From contig SKSV01000114.1 of assembly GCA_007122815.1 (NCBI GenBank), positions 1 to 6,212 on the forward strand: 6,212 nt of DNA, read 5' to 3'. This DNA is from Trueperaceae bacterium (GTDB taxonomy: Bacteria > Deinococcota > Deinococci > Deinococcales > Trueperaceae). Below the pieces are notes generated by a model. It saw only the letters and a program-made list of their open reading frames with translations, did not search any database and was not told the origin of the DNA. Within the stretch, counting starts at the first letter, position 1. Each line of letters opens with the position of its first letter. The translations under genes and the position numbers were made by a program. This document shows positions 1-6,107 of this stretch, in pieces.

Positions 1-1355
1 CGGCCTCGTGGGTCAAGATGATGAGTTGCGACGAGATCGCGCGCGAGATCCAGGCAAGCATCGACTTCCTGACCAGCTCGAGCCGCAACGTCAGCGAGCG
101 CCACCGCAGCATCCGCGCCTGCTTCGAGTACTCCTGGACGCTGCTGTCGGCCAAGGAGCAGGATGTGCTGGCGCGGTTGGCCACGTTCCAGAGCTCCTTC
201 ACGCGGGAGACCGCGAACGCGGTGGCGGGCGCCACGCTACCGGTGCTCATGATGCTGGTGGACAAGTCGCTGCTGAGCGCGGACGGCAAGCGCTACGAGA
301 GCCATCCGTTGCTGCGGCAGTACGCCGCCGAGAAGTTGGCCGAGCAGCCGGCGCTGCAGGCCGACGTCGAGGTACGGCACGGCGCGTACTTCCTGGATCT
401 CGTGCAGCGCGCCCGTGGTCAGGACGACGTGCTCGCCAGGCTCGACGTGGAGATGCCCGAGATCCTGAGCGCGATGCAGCGAGCCCACGCCCGTGACGAT
501 GCCACCGTCCTGGTGACTCTCATGCGCGAGCTGGCCGTCGACGGCCCGTACTACAAGGCCCGCGGCCACACGAGCCGTTCGCTCGAACTCATGGCGGCCG
601 CCGTCGCGGCAGCCAAGGCGCAGAACGATCTCATGACCGCGCACTTGCTGCTCTCCAAGGTGGGGAACACCCACATGCTGCACCGGGGTGACCACGCGGC
701 GGCGCTCGCGGCGTACCAGGAGGCACTCGAACTCGCCGAAGGGCTCGGCGACCATCACCGCCAGGCAATCGTGCTGAGTGTGATCGCGCAGACGCGCTTC
801 GAACAGGCCGCCGACGACTCCGCCGCCTACCTCGACCGTGCGTACCGGTTGGCGCGCGAGCACGACGACATCTTAGCGTTGAACCACGTCCTACAGCACC
901 AGGCCTTCCACGCTGGCGCCAAAGGCGATTGGGAGGCGTGTCGCCGGCTGTTCGCCGAAGCGTTGGAGGTCCTCGAGGACCCACGGGGCGTCGAGTCGGA
1001 GCGCGGCAGCGACCGTGCTTACCAGCTGTTTATGACGCTTCTCAACCTGGGTGAGCCCGAACTGATGCTGGGCAACCATGACCGCGCCCTGGAGCTCCGT
1101 CGACGCGCGCTCGACATGGCCGAAGCGCACGACAACCGTTTGTGGAAGGCGTACGCCGTGCACGAGCTGGGCGAGGTCTACCACGGCATGAACGACCGCG
1201 CCGAGGCACAGCGTCTGTTCGGCCAGGCACTCGCCCTCTGGGCGGAGAACAACGTCAAACGCAAAGCCGACCAGTTGCGGGCGTTCATGGCCGAGGAGGG
1301 GTACGCGGTGCCGCGCGGCGGCACCCAGCGCGGAACCTCGCCCGGCGGTAGCTGA
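1..1355 (+). CDS. STAND/AfsR-LuxR-type ATPase regulator with TPR repeats, 5'-truncated by the window edge
   Basis: This is the C-terminal part of a large cytoplasmic signal-transduction ATPase of the STAND (NB-ARC/AfsR/MalT-like) type. The frame is open to the window edge. The codons before the first ATG (at 18) read ASWVK and join MMSCDEIAREI, matching the usual AAxWVxxLSxxEIAxEI segment after the NB-ARC P-loop region, so the ATG at 18 is internal and the gene is partial. Numbering from that Met, residues 28-107 look like the winged-helix segment that follows NB-ARC (RHRSIRACFEYSWTLLSAKE, then LVDKSLL and HPLLRQYAAEKL). Residues about 205-410 form helical TPR-like pairs, for example GDHAAALAAYQEALELA, GDWEACRRLFAEALEVLE, GNHDRALELRRRALDMAEA and DRAEAQRLFGQALALWAE. 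No LuxR-type HTH follows the TPRs, so any DNA-binding (SARP/BTAD) or kinase module would be at the unseen N-terminus. Family assignment is fairly sure. Ligand and targets are unknown. Confidence 0.85.
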   Translation, partial: ASWVKMMSCDEIAREIQASIDFLTSSSRNVSERHRSIRACFEYSWTLLSAKEQDVLARLATFQSSFTRETANAVAGATLPVLMMLVDKSLLSADGKRYESHPLLRQYAAEKLAEQPALQADVEVRHGAYFLDLVQRARGQDDVLARLDVEMPEILSAMQRAHARDDATVLVTLMRELAVDGPYYKARGHTSRSLELMAAAVAAAKAQNDLMTAHLLLSKVGNTHMLHRGDHAAALAAYQEALELAEGLGDHHRQAIVLSVIAQTRFEQAADDSAAYLDRAYRLAREHDDILALNHVLQHQAFHAGAKGDWEACRRLFAEALEVLEDPRGVESERGSDRAYQLFMTLLNLGEPELMLGNHDRALELRRRALDMAEAHDNRLWKAYAVHELGEVYHGMNDRAEAQRLFGQALALWAENNVKRKADQLRAFMAEEGYAVPRGGTQRGTSPGGS

Positions 1356-1372
1356 TACCTGGGTCTGCAATT

Positions 1373-1386
1373 TGGCGTGTTCGCCA
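1373..1386 (+). other. Small inverted repeat between the regulator gene and the promoter
   Basis: TGGCG-TGTT-CGCCA is a perfect 5-bp stem with a 4-base loop, 17 bases after the regulator stop codon and 4 bases before the candidate -35 box. No T-tract follows, so it is a weak terminator candidate at best. Its place next to the -35 box would also suit an operator. No other gene sits between the regulator and the first protease. Confidence 0.25.
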
Positions 1387-1390
1387 GGGG

Positions 1391-1418
1391 TTGACGTGGG
1401 ACGCCGCCGTGGCATACT
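1391..1418 (+). promoter_or_regulatory. Candidate sigma-70-type promoter for the protease pair
   Basis: TTGACG (1391-1396, five of six matches to the -35 consensus) is followed by a 16-base spacer and CATACT (1413-1418, four of six matches to -10). Transcription would start near 1425 and give an untranslated leader of about 165 bases before the ATG at 1592. This is the best promoter-like pair in the 236-base gap, and it suggests the proteases are transcribed separately from the upstream regulator. It is a pattern match by eye only. Confidence 0.5.
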
Positions 1419-1580
1419 GCGCGCCAACACCTGTTGAGCGCCGACGTCGACCAACGCAACTTCTTCCAGCGGACTTGACATTCGCGCAACGGTCCAAGCC
1501 TTTCTACCCGCAGCCTATTGCGCCGGCAACGAGGCCGCCGATGCGCGAACATCGCCTCGACGAGCAAGCCAAACTTCGCC

Positions 1581-1586
1581 AAGGAG
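1581..1586 (+). promoter_or_regulatory. Ribosome binding site of the first protease gene
   Basis: AAGGAG lies 5 bases before the ATG at 1592. It fixes the start there, where the encoded protein begins with a lipoprotein signal peptide, rather than at upstream in-frame codons such as the TTG at 1391 (part of the -35 box) or the ATG at 1541. Confidence 0.85.
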
Positions 1587-1591
1587 CCACG

Positions 1592-3832
1592 ATGAAGCAA
1601 GTCAGGCCATGGTTCTCCGCGCTGATCGCGCTGGTCCTGCTCACTGCCTGCGAAACTGCGCCCCTGACCTCCGACCCATTACCGAGTGTGTCGCCGACAA
1701 GCGTCACGACAGTTCCCGGAGCCGTCTTCCTTCCCCCCATCGGGCCCCCGATCGACCACAGCGGCTTCTACGCCGGCGCCGAACTCTCGTACGCCGTCTA
1801 CGAGGTGAAGCCTAACGGCGACGTGACCGAAACGCCGCTCCTGACGATCGTCGCAGAGGAGCGCGAGCACTACTACCAGGCCGTCTGGCGGGTCTCCGAG
1901 ACGGCGGCAGCGTTCACCAACGTCACCCGCGTCCGCGTCTTCGCCCTGGCAAGCAGCATAGGCGGCAGCGCGCTCGATCGTGAGTGCCGTGGGCAGCGCG
2001 AGTGCGTCGTCGGTTCCTTCGATGCCATGATCCGCCCGCCGCGGAGTGGACACATCCCCACGGGCGTGCTCGACCTCACAGCCACGCAAAGCCTGCCTAT
2101 CAGGGTGTTCCTGCAGGCGTCCGGCGGCAAGGAGGCGCCGCCACCGTCGCTGGGGGACCTACGCCGCCTCTCGGACGGGATCCCCTTCTCGGACCCACGG
2201 TTCGATGGTTGGGGAAACTGCGTCGTCAACGGGTTCACCATGCCGGGCCAAGGCCTCAACGCGGTCGGGGCGGGGCTCAACGCGGTCGGCGCCGTGGGAG
2301 GGCTGTTCGTCCTCGATGGTGCCGCCACCGGATCGGGCCCGAGGTCGATCGACCCCGTGGAGGCCGGCTCGTGGGCGGCCGGCCTCACGACCCCCGCGGC
2401 AACCTGGAGTGGGGCGATCCTGGTGGTCGACGACTTCGGCCCGAACGGTGACGCCTTCGACCTGGACGACGGGCTCGTCCCCTCGTTCACCATACCGACG
2501 GATGCGCCGGAGTTCCTCACGGACCTCGTCGCCGGCGGTAGACTCTCGCACGGCGCGTTGGTCCTGCATCAGACGATCGCCATGGTCGAGGCGGCCGGGT
2601 TCGCGCAAGTGGCGGCGCCATCGCCTGACTTCACGGTCTTCGCGCACGGCGACGCCGGCTGGCCGTACCTGGTCGTGGCCGCCGTCGCCATCGGTGGCTC
2701 CGACCTTGCCACAGCGAACGTCGCCAAGCGCATCCAGAACGCCCTCGGCGCGCTGCGCCACCTCAGCGACGTCGACGGCGACGACTTCGCTGTGCTCGAC
2801 GTCGCGATCAACATGAGCTTCGTCATCGTGCCTTGCGCCGTGCTCGAGGACTACGCGACGGCGACCGAACGGATCGCTGACTTGGCCACGTTCGAGGACT
2901 ATGTCGCCGCGCTCAGTGCCGACAACGCCGTCGCCACGCTTTTCTACGAGGAACTCAAGACCCTGGTGCTCGCGCCCCTCGACTTGGCGGAGGACCCGCT
3001 GGGCCGCGTGCCGTACGTCTGCGAGGGGGTCACGCGTGCCGATCGGACGCCGATCGTACCGGCGACGTACACGGCAGGGTCTGTGAAGCTCGATCGCATC
3101 GGTGGGGCCGGTACGTACGCGCAGCCGTATGGCGACCACACCGTCACGATCGTGGTGTACGACGGGCCGCGGGGTCAGATGCTGGATTGGTGGTCGACGC
3201 ACCCGGTCGGTGCCGTGTACGTCAAGGGCGGCCCGGGCGGCACAGCGTACACCTACCCGGGCGGCACGTACGGACAATCGGGCCTGCACGCCCCTGTGGG
3301 GCCCAGCAGCCTGTACTACGACGTGAGCCACGTGGTGGTGGACTTCACCGACGCCCGGCCCCTGGCCTTCCTCGAGGGCGGCGAGTGGGGGGCGGCCACG
3401 TGGGTCGGCCTCGTCCAAGACGGCAGTAACGCCTCGTGGGACTGCGCACGCGGGCGGATCAACTACGTCGCGTCGTCGGGCAACTTCGGCCTCGGCTACC
3501 CCCTGTACCCGGCCGCCTGGGAGATCGTCGTCGCCGTCAGCTCGCAGGATGCAGTCGCACCAGCGGGCCTCGCGACTGTCAAGTCGAGCTTCGCGAACAG
3601 TGGCCAGGTCATGGCGCCCGGTGCGCTGTACGAACTGAGTCGCTCGGCCGGCGGTGACGCGGCATTGGCCTATGCGGGCACCTCGTTCTCGGCTCCGGTG
3701 GTCAGCCTGTTCACCGCGCTCGACCTCATGCAGGACAGCCCAGCGTGTGCGACGCCGACGTTCTCGAGGCTGACCGAAGTGCCCGATGCAGCCGACACCG
3801 AGCTCGCCCTCGCGGGGTGCGTCGCCCCCTGA
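1592..3832 (+). CDS. Lipoprotein subtilisin-like (S8) serine protease, divergent, with GLNAVGA repeats and an inserted KGG module
   Basis: A 746-residue exported lipoprotein predicted to cleave proteins at the cell surface or in the envelope. The signal peptide MKQVRPWFSALIALVLLTAC ends in a lipobox (LTAC, Cys20). A Pro/Ser/Thr-rich linker (21-40) leads to a beta-rich domain (about 44-175) ending in SLPIRVFL. NCVVNGFTMPGQ is followed by two GLNAVGA heptads (221-234) and VGGLF. The S8 core has Asp280 in ILVVDDFG, His320 in SHGALV, the buried strand AINMSF (405-410), oxyanion Asn631 in ASSGNFG, PAAWEIVVAVSS (640-651), MAPGALY (674-680) and catalytic Ser698 in GTSFSAPVVS. Spacings are near those of subtilisin (Asp-His 40, Asn-Ser 67), but the Asp and His motifs differ from the canonical DTG and HGTHV. 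The stretch between NMS and Asn631 is about 220 residues, far longer than in subtilisin, and holds a module absent from the downstream paralog (about 497-587). Eight cysteines besides Cys20 suggest disulfides. S8 fold confidence is high. Substrate is unknown, and activity is inferred from the intact triad. Confidence 0.88.
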   Translation: MKQVRPWFSALIALVLLTACETAPLTSDPLPSVSPTSVTTVPGAVFLPPIGPPIDHSGFYAGAELSYAVYEVKPNGDVTETPLLTIVAEEREHYYQAVWRVSETAAAFTNVTRVRVFALASSIGGSALDRECRGQRECVVGSFDAMIRPPRSGHIPTGVLDLTATQSLPIRVFLQASGGKEAPPPSLGDLRRLSDGIPFSDPRFDGWGNCVVNGFTMPGQGLNAVGAGLNAVGAVGGLFVLDGAATGSGPRSIDPVEAGSWAAGLTTPAATWSGAILVVDDFGPNGDAFDLDDGLVPSFTIPTDAPEFLTDLVAGGRLSHGALVLHQTIAMVEAAGFAQVAAPSPDFTVFAHGDAGWPYLVVAAVAIGGSDLATANVAKRIQNALGALRHLSDVDGDDFAVLDVAINMSFVIVPCAVLEDYATATERIADLATFEDYVAALSADNAVATLFYEELKTLVLAPLDLAEDPLGRVPYVCEGVTRADRTPIVPATYTAGSVKLDRIGGAGTYAQPYGDHTVTIVVYDGPRGQMLDWWSTHPVGAVYVKGGPGGTAYTYPGGTYGQSGLHAPVGPSSLYYDVSHVVVDFTDARPLAFLEGGEWGAATWVGLVQDGSNASWDCARGRINYVASSGNFGLGYPLYPAAWEIVVAVSSQDAVAPAGLATVKSSFANSGQVMAPGALYELSRSAGGDAALAYAGTSFSAPVVSLFTALDLMQDSPACATPTFSRLTEVPDAADTELALAGCVAP
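2252..2293 (+). repeat. Tandem 21-bp repeat encoding GLNAVGA x2
   Basis: Two in-frame 21-bp units encode GLNAVGA-GLNAVGA (residues 221-234), followed by a degenerate VGG. They sit between the N-terminal beta domain and the S8 core, about 46 residues before the catalytic Asp. The units differ at only a few bases, consistent with recent duplication or selection on the peptide. The same cassette with three units occurs in the downstream paralog. Confidence 0.9.
3080..3352 (+). other. Domain inserted within the first protease (KGGPGG...GLHAP...SHVVV module)
   Basis: Residues about 497-587 have the pattern LDWWSTHPVGAVYVKGGPGG, then TYPGGTYGQSGLHAP, then YYDVSHVVVDF. This resembles a module I recall from other secreted bacterial proteins, of the form DWxS...AVIVKGG..(N/G)xYxY...GLHAPxNP...GLSHIxFC. 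It lies inside the S8 core between the NMS strand and the SSGNFG oxyanion motif, and contains no cysteine. Between the flanking conserved cysteines (477 and 618) there are 140 residues, against 40 in the downstream paralog. The module's function is not known to me. Its edges are approximate. Confidence 0.6.
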
Positions 3833-3881
3833 CGGACGCCAGCCACCGTGTGACCGCTGCACACCGGCCGCATCGGGCTCC

Positions 3882-3898
3882 ATGTGCATGATGCGCAT
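3882..3898 (+). repeat. Imperfect inverted/direct octamer repeat
   Basis: ATGTGCAT-G-ATGCGCAT: two octamers separated by one base that match as direct repeats with one mismatch and also as inverted repeats with one mismatch. They lie 50 bases after the first protease stop codon, in a spacer with no gene. This could be an operator-like site, but could equally be chance. Confidence 0.2.
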
Positions 3899-3952
3899 CA
3901 ACTCGCCCTGTGGGCTGCCGCCAGCAGCGAACGTGACGAGACGGGGCCGAAA

Positions 3953-3965
3953 CCGACGAAGTCGG
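3953..3965 (+). other. Short hairpin in the spacer between the protease genes
   Basis: CCGAC-GAA-GTCGG forms a 5-bp stem with a 3-base loop, flanked by two direct copies of GGGCCGA (3944-3950 and 3964-3970). There is no T-tract, so it is unlikely to terminate transcription between the two genes. I see no promoter-like pair in this 193-base spacer, which favours co-transcription of the two protease genes. Confidence 0.25.
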
Positions 3966-3983
3966 GCCGAATGCCACCGGGGG

Positions 3984-4001
3984 ATGCCGATCCGACGGCA
4001 T
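3984..4001 (+). promoter_or_regulatory. Leader hairpin just upstream of the second protease RBS
   Basis: ATGCCG-ATCCGA-CGGCAT is a perfect 6-bp stem with a 6-base loop, ending 12 bases before the GAGGAG ribosome binding site. It could act as an mRNA-stability element or modulate translation of the second gene in a shared transcript. It is short, so chance in GC-rich DNA is possible. Confidence 0.3.
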
Positions 4002-4013
4002 GGGCGACCCCAA

Positions 4014-4019
4014 GAGGAG
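4014..4019 (+). promoter_or_regulatory. Ribosome binding site of the second protease gene
   Basis: GAGGAG lies 6 bases before the ATG at 4026. It decides the start in favour of 4026, where a lipoprotein signal peptide begins, over the in-frame ATG at 3786, which would overlap the end of the preceding gene and bury the signal peptide. Confidence 0.85.
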
Positions 4020-4025
4020 TTGCAT

Positions 4026-6011
4026 ATGAAGCCATTGTCTTGGACGTCTCTCTCCGTCGCCGTGGTGCTGTTGGCCGCCTGTGGCAGCGTTTCCGACACG
4101 TTCGAACCGAGCCCCGAGGCGCTCGCCTCGGGGAGGACCGCGTTCGAACTCCCCCATGCGGGCGTCGCCTTCCTGCCGCCGGTGGGCCCCGGCATCGACA
4201 CGACCGGGTTCTACGCGGGCGCCAGCCTCGAGATCAGGTTCTGGGCGCTCGACGGAGCTGTCGCCAACACGTACCTGCCGCCTTCCTACTCGACCGAGGA
4301 CGGCACGGTGCGGGTCGAGGGCGCGTCGTACCAGGCCCTCTGGCGCGTCTCGGACACCGCGCAGGCGGTCGGCTCGCCATCGCTGGTGCGCGTCGAGGTG
4401 TGGGGTGACGACCTGGCCGGCACCCCGCTCGACGAGTCCTGCTTCGGTGCCGGCGGTCGGGCGGCCAATCCGGATGCCGAGCCCTGCCTCCTGGGTTCGT
4501 TCCGCGCCATGATCCGCCCCGACCGCAGCGTCAAGTCGGGGGAAGGCGTGCTCGACCTCACCCGCGCCCAGACCCTGCCGATCAAGGTGTTCATCCAGGG
4601 CGCCGGCCTGCGCCCCGAGCGGCTCAGCGACCTGACGCCCCTGTCGCCCGGCGTGACCTTCGATGACGTCGGCCCGAACTGCGCCGTCAACGAGTTCAAC
4701 ATGCCGGGGCAGGGGCTCAACGCCGTCGGGGCAGGCCTCAACGCCGTCGGGGCAGGCCTCAACGCCGTCGGCGCCGTGGGCGGGCTGTTCCTGCTCTCCA
4801 AGGACGCACCGGTGCCGGATGAGCCACAAGTCGTCCGCCTCCTCGAGGCCTCGGAAGCCGGTGAGCTGGCAGAAGCACTCGTCGAAGGGTTCCTCGTCGA
4901 CAGCGCCGCAATCCTGATCATCGACGACTTCGGTTGGGCCTACACGATCGACGATGCGCTTCTGAGGCCGGACGCCGGCATCACGCTCGATGACCTTCAA
5001 GCGCTGGTCGACTCCGGAGGCTTCTCGCACGGTGCGCTCGTGATGCAGCAAGTACTCGAGATGGTAGTAGCCGCTGGGTTCACCCCGGCCGGGGCCAAGC
5101 CGTGGACGGGTGCCGACTTCCATGTCTTCGAGCGCGTCGAGGCCGACGCCACCGTGTCCATCGTCGTGGCGGCCGTCGACACCCACGGCCTCACCACCGA
5201 CGTCATCCCGGAACGGATTCAGAACGCCCTCAACGCGCTGCGGCTCTACGGTGCGGTCGAAGACGGCATCGAGATTCGGAACGCCGCCGTCAACATGAGC
5301 TTCGTCATCGTGCCGTGCAGCGTGTTGGACGACTTCATAGCTGCCGACCTCGAGGACTTCGAGACCTACGTCACCGCGCTCGCGGCCGACAACGACGTTG
5401 CCGACGACTTCGACCTCGTGGAGCTGCTCGTGCAGCCGCTTTCAAACTCGGCCGGCGAGCAGCCCCTCCGCGATCAGGTCCAGTGTTACGAGGAGGGCGA
5501 GGACGAATTCTCGTTCGACTCGGAAGCGAACTACTACCTCGATTGGTGGTTCTTGGTCAACTACGGTTCCGAAGGCGAGGGGCAGCTCGACGTGCCGACA
5601 TGGGGATGCGGCGCTACTGGGCGCTCCACCACCTACGTCGCCTCGGCGGGCAATTTCGGCCTCGGCTACCCGATGTACCCGGCCGCCTGGCCAGAGGTTG
5701 TCGGCGTCAGCTCTCAGAACGCCGCGGAACCCGCTGGCTTCGAGCCGGAGAAGTCGGGCTTCTCGAACAGCGGCGAGGTCATGGCACCCGGCGCGGTGTA
5801 CCTGCTCGGCTCGTCCGACGCCGCCGGCACGCGCGTGATCGGCTATGCCGGCACCTCGTTCTCGGCACCCGTGGTCAGCCTGTTCACGGCTCTCGACCTC
5901 ATGGCGCTGGCACCAGCCTGCGGCCAGCAGACGTGGTCGCAACTGTCGAAGGCCCCGGACAGCGGCAACGCGCCGCTCGCCGATGCCGTCGACGAGTACT
6001 GCGGTCCGTGA
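4026..6011 (+). CDS. Lipoprotein subtilisin-like (S8) serine protease, shorter paralog with three GLNAVGA repeats
   Basis: A 661-residue exported lipoprotein, paralogous to the preceding gene along its whole length apart from the inserted module. The signal peptide MKPLSWTSLSVAVVLLAAC ends in a lipobox (LAAC, Cys19). The N-terminal beta-rich domain (about 46-190) contains AFLPPVGPGIDTTGFYAGA, YQALWRVSDTA, GSFRAMIRP and TLPIKVFI. NCAVNEFNMPGQ precedes three GLNAVGA heptads (230-250) and VGGLF. The S8 core has Asp300 in ILIIDDFG, His335 in SHGALV, the strand AVNMSF (421-426), oxyanion Asn543 in ASAGNFG, PAAWPEVVGVSS, MAPGAVYLL and Ser611 in GTSFSAPVVS. Spacings (Asp-His 35, Asn-Ser 68) fit subtilisin. 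The region between NMS and Asn543 (about 120 residues) is acidic and lacks the KGG module. All eight non-lipobox cysteines match those of the paralog. It is probably the distal gene of a two-gene transcript ending at the hairpin downstream. Substrate is unknown. Differing inserts suggest the two enzymes have different specificity or partners. Confidence 0.88.
   Translation: MKPLSWTSLSVAVVLLAACGSVSDTFEPSPEALASGRTAFELPHAGVAFLPPVGPGIDTTGFYAGASLEIRFWALDGAVANTYLPPSYSTEDGTVRVEGASYQALWRVSDTAQAVGSPSLVRVEVWGDDLAGTPLDESCFGAGGRAANPDAEPCLLGSFRAMIRPDRSVKSGEGVLDLTRAQTLPIKVFIQGAGLRPERLSDLTPLSPGVTFDDVGPNCAVNEFNMPGQGLNAVGAGLNAVGAGLNAVGAVGGLFLLSKDAPVPDEPQVVRLLEASEAGELAEALVEGFLVDSAAILIIDDFGWAYTIDDALLRPDAGITLDDLQALVDSGGFSHGALVMQQVLEMVVAAGFTPAGAKPWTGADFHVFERVEADATVSIVVAAVDTHGLTTDVIPERIQNALNALRLYGAVEDGIEIRNAAVNMSFVIVPCSVLDDFIAADLEDFETYVTALAADNDVADDFDLVELLVQPLSNSAGEQPLRDQVQCYEEGEDEFSFDSEANYYLDWWFLVNYGSEGEGQLDVPTWGCGATGRSTTYVASAGNFGLGYPMYPAAWPEVVGVSSQNAAEPAGFEPEKSGFSNSGEVMAPGAVYLLGSSDAAGTRVIGYAGTSFSAPVVSLFTALDLMALAPACGQQTWSQLSKAPDSGNAPLADAVDEYCGP
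4713..4775 (+). repeat. Tandem 21-bp repeat encoding GLNAVGA x3
   Basis: Three in-frame 21-bp units encode GLNAVGA (residues 230-250). The first two end in GGGGCA and the last in GGCGCC, and the units are otherwise almost identical in DNA. The cassette is bounded by MPGQ before and VGGLF after, exactly as in the upstream paralog, which has one unit fewer. The 21-bp period is compatible with replication slippage. Confidence 0.92.
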
Positions 6012-6078
6012 GGCGGTCGTGACGCCGGGCGTCTGAGATTGCGCGGCTCTCATGCGACGAGCGACGCGAGGCCACTCC

Positions 6079-6107
6079 CGTGCCCGGACCCCAACGGTCC
6101 GGGCACG
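6079..6107 (+). terminator. Strong hairpin terminator without a T-tract, downstream of the second protease
   Basis: CGTGCCCGGACC-CCAAC-GGTCCGGGCACG is a perfect 12-bp stem with a 5-base loop, starting 68 bases after the stop codon at 6011. No run of T follows on either strand. Such U-less hairpins often end transcripts or protect 3' ends in high-GC bacteria, so this is likely the end of the protease transcription unit. Confidence 0.7.

Noticed and set aside
1433..1455. Operator-like palindromes around GTTG...CGACGTCG...CAAC in the first leader
   Set aside because: The inner CGACGTCG palindrome and the outer GTTG/CAAC arms do not share a centre, so there is no coherent dyad. Short palindromes are frequent in such GC-rich DNA.
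1475..1508. Second promoter with a perfect TTGACA at 1475-1480
   Set aside because: No acceptable -10 box lies 16-18 bases downstream. The nearest T-rich stretch (1501-1506) is poorly matched and too far away.
1391..1591. Upstream extension of the first protease from the TTG at 1391
   Set aside because: It would start inside the -35 box and put 67 charged residues before a perfect lipoprotein signal peptide. The AAGGAG site serves the ATG at 1592.
3786..4025. Upstream extension of the second protease from the ATG at 3786
   Set aside because: It overlaps the end of the preceding gene and would hide the signal peptide. The GAGGAG site serves the ATG at 4026.
2159..4201. A 680-codon reverse-strand open frame, and similar long ones at 3726-5186 and 5442-6191
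   Set aside because: They lie antisense to clear protease genes. Their low-complexity Arg/Gly/Asp/Val/His composition and the mirrored repeat peptide are what GC-rich coding DNA gives on its opposite strand. No RBS-plus-domain evidence supports them.
2252..4775. CRISPR-like or mobile-element repeat
   Set aside because: The 21-bp repeats are in frame, directly adjacent without spacers, and conserved as peptide in two paralogous genes. They are coding repeats.
1..6011. An antiphage STAND-plus-protease defence system
   Set aside because: Known STAND defence systems that use proteases keep the effector in the cytoplasm, usually fused or adjacent. Here both proteases are exported lipoproteins with conserved cysteines, in a unit with its own promoter, so a defence role is not supported.
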